In this document: piece by piece, positions 24,901 to 38,200 of the stretch
How the letters are laid out: each line of letters starts with the position of its first letter
Numbering within the stretch: the stretch's first letter is position 1
DNA from: Spizellomyces punctatus DAOM BR117
Taxonomy: Eukaryota > Chytridiomycota > Chytridiomycetes > Spizellomycetales > Spizellomycetaceae
Length of the DNA: 64,000 nucleotides
Assembly (NCBI RefSeq): GCF_000182565.1
Contig: NW_015971560.1
Span: 91,889-155,888, forward strand
Reading direction: 5' to 3'
The notes under the pieces: generated by a model
What the model saw: the letters and a program-made list of their open reading frames with translations, nothing else
Database searches by the model: none
Told to the model about the DNA's origin: nothing
Translations under genes and position numbers: made by a program

Positions 24901-26400
24901 CGTTGTAACTGCGAGCTTGTTTGACTTAGCAAACGAGTTTGCTGCAAATACAAAAGCAATCAGTTGAATGAAAAACGACAGGATAAAGATAGACCTATAC
25001 CTGTTCCAAGCGTCTCGGACAGGCAATGCTGTAGCAAAGTCGGTCACGCGTGCAGGTGGGAGAGTAGCAGTCCGTCAGTAAGGTAAAGACTCCATTTGGC
25101 AGGCCTCCTTCTTCAGGATCCGCAGTAGCGTCGGGGATATCAGCTACGAGCGGAGTTACTGTTCGGGCTTGGAACTTGTAGAGCTCATTTGAACTGTCCC
25201 GTAGGCGGTGATTATAGGTAACATCATGAAAGAACTTTTGAGCATCCAATGCTCGACCAAGTAGTAGCGCTAAATTCCGATCCGTGGTTTTGATGATAAA
25301 GGCAATTGTATCCTGCCAGTAGCGTGGACATTGATCAATGACCTTTCAGAGGTGGTGCAGACCGAAAGGAATGAACTCACCACAGCATCGCGTCCAACAA
25401 AGCAATCCGTGTACTCTAGAGAATCTTTGGTGTGTGTAGATAGCGGTACTTTAACTCGAAAGGCATCCGCCACCTTCGACAGAAGTGCGGGATAGACCAT
25501 TGGTATTCTAACATCTTCCGAGTCACGTTTATGCAGGCTGCTGTGCTCGCTGTCGAATCTAGGAGGTGGCTGTGGGACTCCCGAGCTTCGACGGCTGCCT
25601 AGAAACCACGCCAAAAATCGCTTCAGAAACTAGTGTGCGCTGAGAGTGCAAATCTCCAGCCACCATAGCAGAAGATCTCTCGAAGCTAACCCCGCGTTTG
25701 TTACAAGTCCACCCATCCACCTATACATATACCACTTACAAATGTCCAACGGTCGGTACGACTCACCTGGGATGGAGGGTGGAGATGATGGAGGAACTGA
25801 CGAAGCACTACGCCGCTGTTGAGGATATCGAGGTTCTGGTGGTGGTAATACGGACACTGGCTGAGGGCGCACGCCGCCCTGTAGCTGCGATGGCGGGACA
25901 ATATGTTCATTGGCAGTCGGCCGTTGATGAGGATGAGGTGGAAGTGAATGCTGCTGTTGATGCTGATGCTGTTGATAATAATGATTTTGATTGCTGTGAT
26001 GAATTGGTTGCTGTTGCTGCGGCGGGTAATCAGGGCGCACAAGGGGCGGAACAAATGGGACGGGAGCTGGAGGTAATGGACGGTTGTAGTGCGGCATGGG
26101 ACCATCGTAAGGTCTCTCCGCATAAGGATTCATTGCAGGTGACATGTAAGGTACAACATACGGTCGCTGGAAGCCTCCGTTCTGCGGGTACCCTGTCGGA
26201 GGGAAAAAGGGACGCATGGGGGGTGCGCCGTTCGGCAGAGATCCCGGAGGGAGACCGTCTGGTGGAGACCCGGCTATCAGAGGACTTCTACCAGGACCTC
26301 CATACTGGGGAACTTGACCCTGTGAGCCCGGTGGCAAGTAGAAATGCCCGTTTCCCGCAGGCTGCCCTAACATTGGTCGGCCAGCAGGAGGTGGTTGCAT
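21975..26400 (-). CDS. Rho1-type guanine nucleotide exchange factor (DEP-RhoGEF-PH-CNH)
   Basis: Multi-exon gene beginning at ATG 26400. A roughly 200-residue Pro/Gln/His-rich low-complexity N-terminus comes first. A DEP domain follows (about 25,600-25,150). Next is a RhoGEF/DH domain (about 24,900-23,980; VARQQENKIVDKIGDIF, SFLARPTTRVGRYPLLL). A PH domain comes next (about 23,900-23,370; REGSLVLRRNG, FLFDHVLLLTKKKK), then a CNH domain (about 23,350 to the end; KLILGTDNGLYVG, YIIAFEPSFIEVRHVDSGEL). This is the exact order of yeast Rom1/Rom2, which activate Rho1 for cell-wall integrity signalling. A final intron ending at about 22,184 restores the CNH frame. Stop at 21975-21977. Confidence 0.9.
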
Positions 26401-27207
26401 GGCCGTCTAGGTGAACCCAGGTGCCCACCCGTATAATGTATAGATCCTCGCACAATCTGTTTTCGTGAGAAAGGTGCCTGCCGTGCTAGGTTGTCCACGC
26501 ACACGTTCGCTGTTCGATGGGAGGAGAGTTGACAATAGGGTGGAAATTTAGCCCTTTCACTCCGTGCAGGGTTTGACAGTGACAGCACTTTTGGCGGCGA
26601 CTTCCGAGATGCAAGCGGCCACTCTTTAAGCAAACGACCTACCTTGTGAGTCCCTCCAATCCAGCGGTCACCCGACGTCGCTGCCTTGGCAAGTCTGTAC
26701 TGAAAATGAGAACGTGGAGGTCGTCCAAAAGTCAATTTCCTACCAGCCAAGTCGCTTTTCCTTGAATAGTGCGGCACAAGGTCACATGATCAAGGCTTCA
26801 GGGTCGTGCCATGATCACCGTTTGGGGGCTGAGGACTCAATTTGCTTTTCGAATCGAGTATTTGCATAGATTAAACAACAGGCATCCAACTGGGTACGTA
26901 CATTATCTACGGAATATGCGTGTGGTCTGACGGTCGCTGGACAGACGTACGCGGCATTGTCGCTGCTGGTATGGCAAATGACCACATTTGTTTTTGGTTT
27001 GATGGATGGTGCACCATCAGAAGGCATTATGCGCCGTGTGCGGGAAAGTCAACATAATGATCAAAAGCGGGGAGCAAGTTACATTGCACTCTGTATTAAT
27101 TTGATATACGACGATTCTCAACAAGGAAGGCTAGTCATGATAGTGCAGCAAGATATGTACCTTTTATGGTATTATTTTGCTTATTGCAATATAGCAGAAA
27201 TCAAAAA
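26401..27207. other. Intergenic region upstream of the Rho GEF
   Basis: About 800 bp between the Rho GEF start and the 3' end of the ZFC3H1-like gene, both on the minus strand. Small open frames are present but none resembles a known protein. It probably contains the Rho GEF promoter. Confidence 0.45.
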
Positions 27208-30200
27208 CTATGCAGTTGCAGCCATCCCATGCCATATCAGACCTGTAGGTAAATGAGCAACATACTGTTTGGCGTGCTCAAAGAGCAACTCTGCTTGCTG
27301 CAAGTTCCCGGTGAGATAATCGAGAAGGATCGCCCTTCAAATAAGAGTTTAAGTCATGAGTGTGACGACAACACCTTGTGAGCAGCCTTACATTGTCCAT
27401 ACGAGCCCTCGCTTTGGATTCAAATTAAGGGAGGCATACAAAATATGCTGACAACCAACAACGTTTCCAAGTTGCAAAGCAGCTTTCGCCGTGCTGCAAA
27501 AGAGTAATTAAATATCACTTGCGAGCACTTTGCCGACAACATTAGAGACTTACAGCGGAGAAGCACCCAACGGTAGTTGGCCATGCACAACCAAGTCAAT
27601 GAGTTCAGCTTGCTTATCAGCAGGGTATGCTGTAAAACACACCTCCCATAAACGGCATGAGAGGGCGAGGTCCTGTAAACCGGCAAAAAGAACATTAAGC
27701 GCCCCTTCCCGACAAAAAAAAAGACGTAAATGACGGAGCGTGCAAGACATCCAGACCCTTAGGGGAACCATCTTCATAAATTCCATAGTGGAGCTCTGAG
27801 GCCGTCCAGGGTGAGGTATTTCAACCTTGATATCCCGTAACGCTCTGCCGAGAACAGACATCGTCCTTTTCATCGCATCTTTGGGGATACTGTCTTCTGG
27901 TCCCGCGGCCAGCTCAAACCGGAGATACCTAGCAATCAGCAAAATCAGTAAATCATCGACAGGGTATTTCAATTAGAGAATCCGTTCACGCACTCCATCC
28001 ACAAAATATGTCGACTATCCGCTTCCTTCACTGCCTCAACAGCATGATCAAACGATTGACGTATCTCTCGCGGTGCCTCCCCATCAGAAATATGAAGAGA
28101 CTGCAACATCAGATAATTCAGCCACAAATATACATTGGATTTCAGCTGAGTCCTATCAAGGTGTGGGTGAACCTCAGGCGCTCTGTGGGTAGGAACACTC
28201 AGAGCAAGGGCTTTCCGATACAACAACAACGCCTCATCCACAATGCCACCTATGCTCTGCGACGGCAAGGTATGAATCTTCAAAGATCCGGATCAGTTGA
28301 AAATAACAGGTGGTTTAAACGTTCGTCATTCACGTACGTCGTCTAAACCAACAAAAATGGCTCGCACACAATTAACCAGGATGCGAATCAGGTCGTCCCA
28401 ATTTCCGCTGACCAGCGTGAGCTTCGCATATCGATTCCACAGGGCAAACTCTTCTGGTACTCTTTGCAAGTACATCTTCATCGCATTCATTGCCTTGGGG
28501 ACTTCGCCGAATGACTGAACAGAATATAAGACGGAGTATAAACATATGCATCGATTTAGTCTTACCTCCTCAAGCAAGCCGTGCAAGTCCCACAGATCAG
28601 GGATGTTTGCATGCGCTTGAATTGTTTTCATCAAATAGGTTCGTATCTCATCAGGTTCCTGCCTTGCCACTTGCCGCAGAAAGTTGCAATAGTTTCGAAT
28701 CAACGCGACGTAAGGCATCCTCTCCCCTTCTTGGGTAAACATCTTCCAAGATGTTATTATGTGATCGAATATGCTGTGTATGTGTTCTACTGAAGTGTCT
28801 GTGTCTCCCGGGCGGTTCCATCTTTTAAGCCACATAACCTCCCAAAAACGTCGCTTAACTAAATAGTGATAAGGATAATCGTGGAACAGGTCACACGGTA
28901 AATCTTCAAAGTACAATAGGTGAAGATACGTTAACCATGCCAATGCTAAATCAGCTTTTGATAGGATTTCGAATGCCACCGTTTTACATAGATCGGGGAG
29001 AGCCGCCCCAGTCGAGACACCATCGCCTGCAGTGTCGATCAGTATAGCAGTGGGTGAAGTCGCTGTTAGAAAGGCCCATAGCCAGGATTTGGCGTTTTTC
29101 ACTCTGCCGTCATCCAAACATATCCGTGTGATTTGTAACACCACATCAATAAGAGCACCTGTAGAGTTAACACATCCGATTTAGTTGAATTGACGTTGCA
29201 GCCATGAACTAGACAAGACAACCTTGGTATTCCGACCCCGAGATTAGGGCATCTATCATCCTCTTTAAAACTTCCTCTTTTCGAGCATTCGCCGTTTCCC
29301 ACAGAAACCAGCGCCATCCGAGCTGCAAAGACTTTGGGAGAAATTGAAGCGCCTGCTCAAAGCTCTCTCGTACGTCCTCCTCTTTCCCTCGGCGACAAAA
29401 TAATTCCAAGTAGAATTCCCACAGAACCTCTGAACTGCGGTTCGCTTGCAAAGCTCGTGATAGAATGTTCAAGACTTTATTTAGATTCCCAGAAGACTTC
29501 TCCAGCTCTTTATTTGTCAGGTCGGGCAGTGCTTCGGTGGCATAGTTCACCCAGTTTTCAACTGTACGTGGGTATCTAGCGACCAGCATTTCAGAATCTT
29601 CTTCCGAAATTGACGCTTCGAAGTATCGTCCATTCTTCACTTTTTCTCCATTTGCAATCTTTTGGATTCCTGATATTAGGATGGGTACGCGCGGGGGAAG
29701 ATGCAGGACTGGTGGAGCGAGGCTAGCAGTTTCGGCTGTGTGGCTATGTAGACCAGTCGATTGCGTCTCTTTCTCCACATCCTGGCGATATGGCTGGGTC
29801 GGACAATTGGCACTGTGGTCACTTCTTAGCAATCCCTTCAGGTCATGCCGGCGCCCAAGAGATATTGATATGATGCTGTCTTCTCGCGGTTTTTGTTGAT
29901 GAATAGCCCGTGTAAGGTCACCTATCGCAGAGACTTTGGCACCTGAAGCCTGCCATCCCTCCTTCAACTCCCTTATCTTCTCAAGAGGCAAATGATTAGG
30001 GGTGGTGTAGGAAATCAAGTCCATTACCATTTCTTCCTCTTTTACAACAATCAGAAACGGAGATTAATCTTCATCCAAGGGCAAGGAGTAAGTAAACCTT
30101 AAATACCTGACATAGTGATATCGCGAAAATGCTGCCCTTTGCACTTCTCATCAAAACATTTTCCGCCTTCCAATTCAAAGCGGCAGAGATTCTGGAAGGG

Positions 30201-32341
30201 GTCAACTTTATTGCTCCATGTTAAAGATTTTATATCTTTGTCATAGTCTTTGCTGAAGCGGAACGATCTGAACCTCGACAGCGTGCTATTATACGGAGAA
30301 AGCTTCTTCTTACACACTCCATCCCCGGCCGTGTCATGCTATACCGGCCGGAGATAATCGTTATTAAAAGCAAACGGCGTAGAATGACAACTTGGTGCAC
30401 AGGGCGTACCGTGACATTTATACTGTGGACCTCTTCACGCTCACAATTCCACCGACCGTTCGCTGGGAACGGAGACTTGTACACATCGAAGATCACACCC
30501 AAATCACTCTCTCTGCGCAAATAACCGCACACTGCCATCAAAGGCTCGATCGTCACGTCCTCCTGCCATGGCAAATCACCCTGTAGCTTCTCCAGTTCTA
30601 AGTCTGGGAAACACGCGACCTGCTCTCGATTCACACCAACTGGTGACTCAGCGTGGTTGGAAGTATCAATGGCTGATACCGTCTTTTTCAAGAACTGTAC
30701 GAAGTGTGTATCGGCACGCTGTACGTCACCATGCTGTGTTTCGGGATTGGACAATTTGAGGCGCTTTGATTGCATTCCGGTAGAACTGGAATTGCTACGT
30801 TTGGCCCCAAGGCGTTCGGGCTGCGGTTCTTGTGGCTGAGATTCCTTAGTTAAATCGAGAATCTCTTGCCGTTTTGCTTTGATCGTTTCATGAAGACGAG
30901 ATATTTTGCTTCCGTGTGCTGATATGTCTTTATTCAGCAGGGAGAGTTGACTGGCAAGCTCTTCCTCGACCTTCAAGCATGACGCAACGGTCATCTCGTC
31001 CTGTTCGATTTGCCTTTGTAATTCTTCTAGCAGTGCACGTCGCTCTGTTATCGCAGCTTGAGCTTTGTTTCTCTTTTCATGCACTTCCTGGATTTGAGTC
31101 TGTAATCTAGTTCGCTCGCCCTCCTTTCCAACAACTTCAGCCTGTGCAGCGGCAAGGGAGGTTTCGTTATATAGTACTGCCGCCTCTAGTTGTTGCTGGC
31201 GCAAATGACGGGCGGCAGACACCAACGTGCTGAGCTCTTCGCCGGTGGTAGTGCTTTCTGCCGCCGCAACAGGAGCTGCGGAGATCGTGCTGCTTGACAC
31301 CACTGCTTTGCTTCCCGCGGATGGTTGCACTGCCGCGGTCGCAGGTGCCCGTACCTTGGATGCTTGATTTCGAACTGGGAGCTCAGCCCCAGATATATTT
31401 CCGGCGCTAGAGCTAACGTCTGTGACAGGTGCTTGTAGTGGCCCTTTCGCCTCGGCCTTCCGCTTTTTTGCTGCGATCAGACGCATTTTGTTTTGAAGAG
31501 CCTTCTTTTGCTGTTCTAACTCTTCCATCCTCTTCCGTACCGCTTCCATCTCTGTCGCAGTTTTCATTTTTACAGCTCTGTGGTTAGGTTCGCTCGCAGG
31601 CTCATTGACGTCCTCTTCTTCCGATTCACTAAGGTCGATGACGTAGTTTATGAATCTCTCACGAATGAACGGCCGCGGCTGTGCATATCCGGCAGTATAG
31701 GGAGACACGTTGTTCAATTCAATTGCTGTCGGTCTACTGTGCTTACCCTCCCTAACGGAACCCCCAACTGAGCGCTAACATCAGCACAAAAAATGGTGAA
31801 AGGAGAGGCAGTGACGAGTACCTTTCACAGTTTCCCAAACACGATCGACAATCCGCATCAATTCATTTTCCTCTAAATCCATGTCTTCACATATTTCTCC
31901 TTCTTCAGTGTCACTCTCCTTTTGGTGACCGCTGGTGATTTCCCCGCAAGGCAGGGAAGATGTGCAGATCGAGTCGCTCGTGGTGTCAGTAACAGGAAGT
32001 TGAGGGGCAGACTCAAAAAGAGTTATCCATGGATCATCATTTGGCGCTGCATCAGCTGCTCTGGTGATCTCCTTCGTGCATATATCGCCGCTCATATTGG
32101 CGGGCGACACTGGTCCATCGCTTTCATTCTTCACCTCTGAATTGAGAAGGTCGCTCTGAGGGAACTTGGCAGGAACAGCCTTCCGATTTCCGTCCAAACT
32201 GTTAGGCAGAGGTCCCTTTTCTGCCGCAGGTGAGGAATTGTCTTGAAAAACTACGTCACCGACGCACGCCGTCAGTACGGATCGCTCGATCCCCAACTGC
32301 AATATCTGCGCAGTTGTAAACCCATTCTGCAGAAGCATCAT
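27208..32341 (-). CDS. ZFC3H1/Red1-like RNA-surveillance protein (zf-C3H1 plus HAT repeats)
   Basis: Multi-exon gene; stop at 27208-27210. The N-terminal region is acidic (ESDTEEGEICEDMDLEENEL, about 31,850). It is followed by a long coiled coil (EAVRKRMEELEQQKKALQNK, about 31,500) and then a small zinc-finger domain at about 30,280-30,120. There, FRSFRFSKDYDK is followed by WSNKVDPFQNLCRFELEGGKC and KCKGQHF, the family signature. Roughly 900 residues of HAT/TPR-like helical repeats make up the C-terminal half (for example WVNYATEALP and VLWEFYLELF). Human ZFC3H1 and S. pombe Red1 link poly(A) RNA to the nuclear exosome. The ATG pair at 32341 is a conservative start; more 5' exons may lie at 32,380-32,960. 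Confidence 0.8.
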
Positions 32342-33576
32342 TAGCTGATTTCTCAGGGAAAGCCACTGATTGGGGGAACTTATGAAGACTTGTCAACAAG
32401 AAGGAGTAAAGTGCCCGGTTAGCACTCGGCGACGCACCGCCCAACTGTCTGACTTGCGTCCCATACCCGAAACTTGCATCTCCGGAGGAAGTCGAGCCAT
32501 GTAGGCCACCTGGGCAAAGTCCGGTTGTTGCTCTAGCAGCATCAACATGGAAATCTCCACAGTGGGACAACTTGGCAACATGAACCTGTACCAACATGAG
32601 ATTTACGGTTAATATGATAATCTCAACGGTAAATCAATAGACTATGGAAGTCCGACCCGGAAGGGACCATGGTTAGGGTGGGTGTACTTGTGTAGTTTTG
32701 ACCGAAGATTTTGGGAAACGTCGTTTTGGGGAGAGGCCTTCAGCTCGTGATCAATCCCTACGGACTCAGACCCATTAGGGTACACATGGCAGGACGCTGT
32801 TGTGAAGACACACCACAACCCTCTAGGCGTCAGTGTTGGCGTCGAGATGCATTTCTCTGTTTGTAATGGATCGAGATCACCGCTGCGCACCGTAGGCGAT
32901 GGGGAGGGTGAAGACTGTCCAGGCTGTGGCTTAGGTACTTTCGGCTCCGACGTCAACTGCGTTTACCGTCTTACCTTGCACCAATTTTACAGCAATATCC
33001 TTCCCGAAGTTCTCCTACTGAGCGTTCTCCACAATTCAACGCGATGTCTGGCCAGTTCGTCTGCTTGATTTAAAGATAAGAACCCAATAACGCGACATTC
33101 GAGGCAACTGATGGTGACATCTTTCAGTGATAATCAGATATCTTTCACCTTCATGCGGACCCACTGAAGGGACTCAAGTCGCCGCAGGAATCCTTGGTGC
33201 TCTCGCAGTTGCCGAAGTTGGCCTTGCTTATGGTCGATGGCTGAGTCTCCACATTGAGACCGACGCGGGCATGCCAGAGCACAGTTCAGAAGGTCGGGTC
33301 GCAAGCAGACCAAAGTTGAGGAAGACTGTGATAGAAATGAAACAAAGGTTGGGTTGGGTGATCAATGACACAAGAATCACGAAAAGAAACATAAGTAGAT
33401 AAAGACGGCCAAAATACAGAGCATGAAGGAGAAGAGGAAAGAGAAACTTTATTGATATCATGCTTGGAGAGATGAACTGTCTCTGCAGATACGAGCTGCT
33501 TCTACATTGTCGTGATTCCATTAAGATAATTTCTATCATCAATTTGTACTTATTATGACATTCCAAGCATTCTTCA
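32342..33576. other. Unresolved region upstream of the ZFC3H1-like gene
   Basis: About 1.2 kb. On the minus strand, frames at 32,956-32,645 (SPSPSPTVRSGDLD then KYTHPNHGPF) and 32,590-32,470 (LLEQQPDFAQVAYMARLPPEM) look codon-like. They may be 5' exons of the ZFC3H1-like gene or a small separate gene. I could not build a frame-consistent model. The part from 33,070 to 33,576 shows nothing I can support. Confidence 0.35.
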
Positions 33577-34752
33577 CTAAAGATCTGTCGAATTGTTCCT
33601 CATGCATCCACCTGGGAGCAAAAATCGAAACCGCTCCTTTTTGGCAATTAAATGTTGTGGTAGGTGGATTGCAGATGCTGATTTATCTAGCTTGCCCCAT
33701 TTGCTCCAGAATTCCCTGTAGCTGTACGCCTCTGGCAGCATACCAAAGATATCAGATCCTTCGCAGATGACTTTTTGAATTCTTGTTTCATCAAGTAAGC
33801 CTTCATGTTTGACTCGATCAGAGTGCGAGTAGGCTGTCATCTTGAAGACAAAGTCTTTTATTGTCCGAAAGCAGAATGAGCAATGCCATCCTGCATCAAC
33901 TAGCAGAAAGTCGCTAGACCGAGAATGCCGATAATAGGTGGAGGAGGGCTCGTAACGGTGCAACTGAGCTCGCCAACTATCCATGCCATTTCCATAAGGA
34001 AACTCGAATGAATACATGTATGATCGTAGTTGAAGATGCAGCGGAGACGGGATGCCCGTGCAGTTCCCAAGGAGTCCAATGGTGTGACGGGCAGGAATCT
34101 CGTCAACGTCCGACATAATAACCCAGTCACCCTCTTCAACATTGACTTCCCGCAACAAATCGTTCATCGCCACTCTCATGGCATTTTCCACTTTAAATGG
34201 ATCCTCTCCCTTCTCCAGGTGAGGTAAAGTAGTAACACGGTGCACTATCTTATTCGCTGCGAAGGAAAAACGCTCTTGGTTCTGCTGGAAGGCTAGCGGT
34301 TTAGGAAGACCGGTGAATGTTGATTCTAAAGCAAACACGATTAGCAAGAAGGCTTCTTAATTTGCCGGCGATGCTTCAAGCCGGGTAGTAAAGGCATTAC
34401 CAGCTTCTAAAATGAGAAATTTGTCGACAACCGGTAGAAGCTCTCGCAATCTAATTTCTAAGAGATCCAGCTCCACGCTAAATATTATCGCGTCGAAAAC
34501 TTTTGGCACATGGTCCCCCTCATTCCTCCAACTCCAGCTGTTGGCAGCACAAATATCAGCGCCCGATATCCCTTCCGCGTAGTAATGTGGTATGATTGTC
34601 CATGGCGTCCCTGGTGAGTCCCATATAGGTCTGAACAAGTACGCACTTGTTTCGAGAGTTGAACGCCCATATAAGACGGCGAAGAGTCCGACGACGACCA
34701 AGACAACTCCTAGGCAACGAAGTCTGAAAGGGATGCGACGATAAAACAACAT
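33577..34752 (-). CDS. GT17 family glycosyltransferase (MGAT3-like N-acetylglucosaminyltransferase)
   Basis: Two exons, 34752-34401 and 34325-33577, sum to 1,101 nt (366 aa). It is a type II membrane protein: a short basic N-terminus (MLFYRRIPFRLR) precedes one hydrophobic anchor (CLGVVLVVVGLFAVLYG), then a luminal domain. GT17 signatures are FDAIIFSVELDLLEIRLREL, VDKFLILEA joined by splicing to ESTFTGLPKPL, and WVIMSDVDEIP. WHCSFCFRT also matches. GT17 includes the animal bisecting GlcNAc-transferase MGAT3, acting on N-glycans in the Golgi. Fungal members are poorly characterised, so acceptor and linkage are not assigned. Confidence 0.87.
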
Positions 34753-35256
34753 TCCTCAGGTGCTGACGATGATGACTTTCTGCGCAGCAGCGTGGAGGCC
34801 ACTTTAAATGTGGTTCGAGTGTAGATACGTAACCATCTGGACCGACCAGCGTAGGCAGATTTGTAGATGCCATTAATAATGCAAGTAGGAAACTCAACTG
34901 AACTTCCGCAACTCCCAACCAGGAATTGGTGTGAAAGCTATGATGAGACTCTCGCTAATGAAGGGAGAATAAGGTACGCAGCTCTAGGTACTCGTCATGT
35001 AGGCCAAACTCTAGCCTACGAAACTCAACTCAGTAGCGAGTTGTCGGAGTGATGATGAAAGTCAGTCGAGGAATTTACAAGTGGTTCTGACATGGTTGAC
35101 CTCCATTCCCGTGTCAATTGGGGAGTGTGGCAGGTCCCACTGGTGAATGAACAATATCTAGGCCTGATCTGAGCTCTGTCCGTAGATAATTTTTTTCCCG
35201 GATACCCAACCATCTAGTCTGCATGATAGTAACCGTTTCCGTTTCCCGACAGATGT
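34753..35256. other. Divergent intergenic region between GT17 and MED16
   Basis: About 500 bp. A TAG in frame at 35227-35229 closes the MED16 frame upstream. No additional gene or recognised motif is supported. Confidence 0.5.
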
Positions 35257-38200
35257 ATGACCTGGTCAACCCTAAATCTTATTGCTGTGGCCTCCTCAAA
35301 CGGGGCCCAGACACCGCGAGGGGTGACTGGAAAGCGGAAGCGAGATCGCAACAGGTGAATAAGTCTTGATATATGCTGCACCAAGCGGCCATCTAGATAA
35401 CAAAGCTGCTCCGTATCCCACAAGAGAATCATTGATGCGTCCGCATATTTCTATATTCCAGTCGACTGAGGGTGGTAATCAATTGGTAGAAATCTGCAAT
35501 TTACATCGAGTCCCGGAGCTCCACGGAGGGAATGCTATTACTTGTGTACAATGGGACCAGCATGGAAAGTATCTGAGCTCGGTGGATCAAACTGGCCGCA
35601 TAATTATATGGCAGCTGAAGGCAAGCTATTCCCTCAACTTGCGCATGATGTAATCTACGTTCTTGGAATAATCTTTTGGATCGTTTCAGGGATGTATTAA
35701 TCAGTGGGACGCTGTACATACGGTCGATTTGGATGAGCCGGTTGTTGCATTTCAATGGCTACAAGAGGATCGATTGGTACGGCTTGGTATCGAGCGCACA
35801 GAGTAGCAGAGGTTTAGCTAATGGCCGACATACAAAGTGGGGTGTAGATTTGAGTTCTGGAAAATTCGCACCGACACAGATGTCGGATGCACAGGCTGGT
35901 GCTGGTTTATCTTACTTCCGCACGCCGTTTATGGGACCAAAGCCTCCCCTAAGCGACCCGGGCTTTATTGTGTTATCACGCTCTGGCAAGGTAAACTGAA
36001 TGTTTTGCCTTATGCGCTGCCCATCGAGGTAGTTCAGAGCGTCTGATGGCTATCATATCACAGATACACGTCTTTCAGTTGGTATCGAGTGGACAGGTGG
36101 AGACCTTCTCGGTGCAAATACCCGGATTAGAAGTTTTGGACACACATATGGCTGTCGATGGAGCGCCCGTTCACCATGGAAAAGCGGGAAATGGAGTCAC
36201 TCATGCGGATATACACCTGCGCAAGGGTAAGGAGATGAGGATAATTCTTTAAATAGTGACAGAATTCTGACATATCATACCAGCAAATAGCTTCACGGCC
36301 GCAATCTACTGCCCGGACGCACTCGATTCAAGTGTATGCCTCTATGACTTCCAAGTGAATTTTTCGTCACTTCGTAAGTTTCTACGTTGTGAAGTGATGC
36401 AACCGGTAAAGCGCTGTGCTGATATTGCAGTACCTGCATAAGTCATCCATTGCACTGGCAGGCGAATCTTGCGACGAGATCAAGGCGAACATACCGCAGC
36501 AATGATATCTGACGGGGCACTGAGCCACCTGCGAATACTGGGGCAATCAAGGGTCATCTTTGTTGTCAGCAACAGAATGCCAGACGCCGGGGAGCTTTTG
36601 GATCGCAAGGGAGCTCCAAGTGATGACGACTCTAGAGGGAGTTCGGTATATATTTGCGAGTGGACGTCTATGTCGGATGACAATCCAAGTAATGACTCCA
36701 ATCAGGTGAGCGATTCTCTCGGGCACCAATGAGGCGACAATCTTGTTCTGGGTTGATGTTTATGTTACATAATTTCATAGGGTTGGGCCATCTCTGCAAA
36801 CTATCATGTCACCGGAGATTTTGTCTCTGCTTTAGAAGTTATGGAACGATCGGAGAGTGGAAGAAGCGATGGCTCTCGGGTTATTCTGTTAGGGTACTCT
36901 AGTGGCAAGTGCGAGATGCGAGATGGTGACACTTTGTTGAAGACCGATCTCGGCCGGTTCACATTTTCGCCGTACAAAGACTCAGCAACAGAGAATCTTT
37001 CGGAACCAGCTATTCAACAAGCAGCAGGACGTGAGACAGCAATTGCGACAGGACTGGATGAGGATCCAGGAATTAATACGAACAGCCCCGCATCGTGTCT
37101 GACCGAAGGAGACGGGATATCTGAAGTTCATAGGGCTAGCACGGAGCCAGCTCACGGAGATTACCAGAAAATGTCTTCAATCTGCGGAAATTACAGCTCC
37201 TCTGGCGGTTCTACCAAGCGAAATGGGTGGAATTTGCCCATCATAAATTTTGCTGTATCTCCGAACAGCGTCGAGATTCTTGTTGCTAAAGATGATACCG
37301 AAAGAGGGGTCATCATCGATCTCATGAAACATGATATTGAAAATATTGAAGGTAAGGCGTATGCCTCCATATGCAGCAAGTGGCTCAGTATTTTTCCTCT
37401 GCATGATAGCATTAGAAAGCCATACGATAGTAGAAGCCTTATCTACTAAACTCGCTATTGCGTTGGCAAACAGAGTTGAATACATAGACCTGCTGTTTGC
37501 TACCAGAGCATATGTAGATGAAACGGGACTCAAAGGTGAGTAACTGGGGTGCGTTGAGCAGTCTGTTCTGCAACTACTGGTTCTCATATCTCCGAACGCC
37601 GTAAGATCTTACCATTCAGATTATGCGACGGGTTTATGCCAAGCACGCCGAAATCATGTCATTGTCCGGTTGGACCCCTGCCACTACTTTTCCCTACAAT
37701 GCCGCCCTGTCGGTTGAAAATGGTCCTGTGGGCTTACAGCTTGCCATGTATCGGTATGTGGTGCGGAACCGTCCGGCTGTTGGCCAGATCTGACTTATCA
37801 TGTATGCAATATCTGTCATTCTGGTTGGAAAGGATGATACCTAGTCATGAGCAGCTATATGCCAACACTCAAGTTTGGATCCAGCTACAAAGTGTATTGG
37901 CCCAGTGCTATTCGGCTTTTGAGCAACCGGAAGCTGCGTGGGAGGTCATAGGTAAGGATTCTTCGAAGAAGATGACGGTTTTATTCCTCAGCGATATTGA
38001 TGCTTGCCCTTCTCAGCAAACTTACTCCAGAAGTCGGACGTTCAAGACTTGGAACGAGCTGGCAAACTTCAAGCTGCCATGATCGTCCGAAAAGGTATGG
38101 AGACTTGGTAAACGTTGATCAGCTTCCTTCATCTCATACTATCCGTCCACGAACCCGGCAGAATGCCTCCAACCTCTTGTGGCTTTTGCCCTGTGGTTGT

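Noticed and set aside
33127-33402. 91-codon plus-strand frame near the ZFC3H1 5' region
   Set aside because: No similarity, no supporting splice structure and no conserved motif; likely chance.
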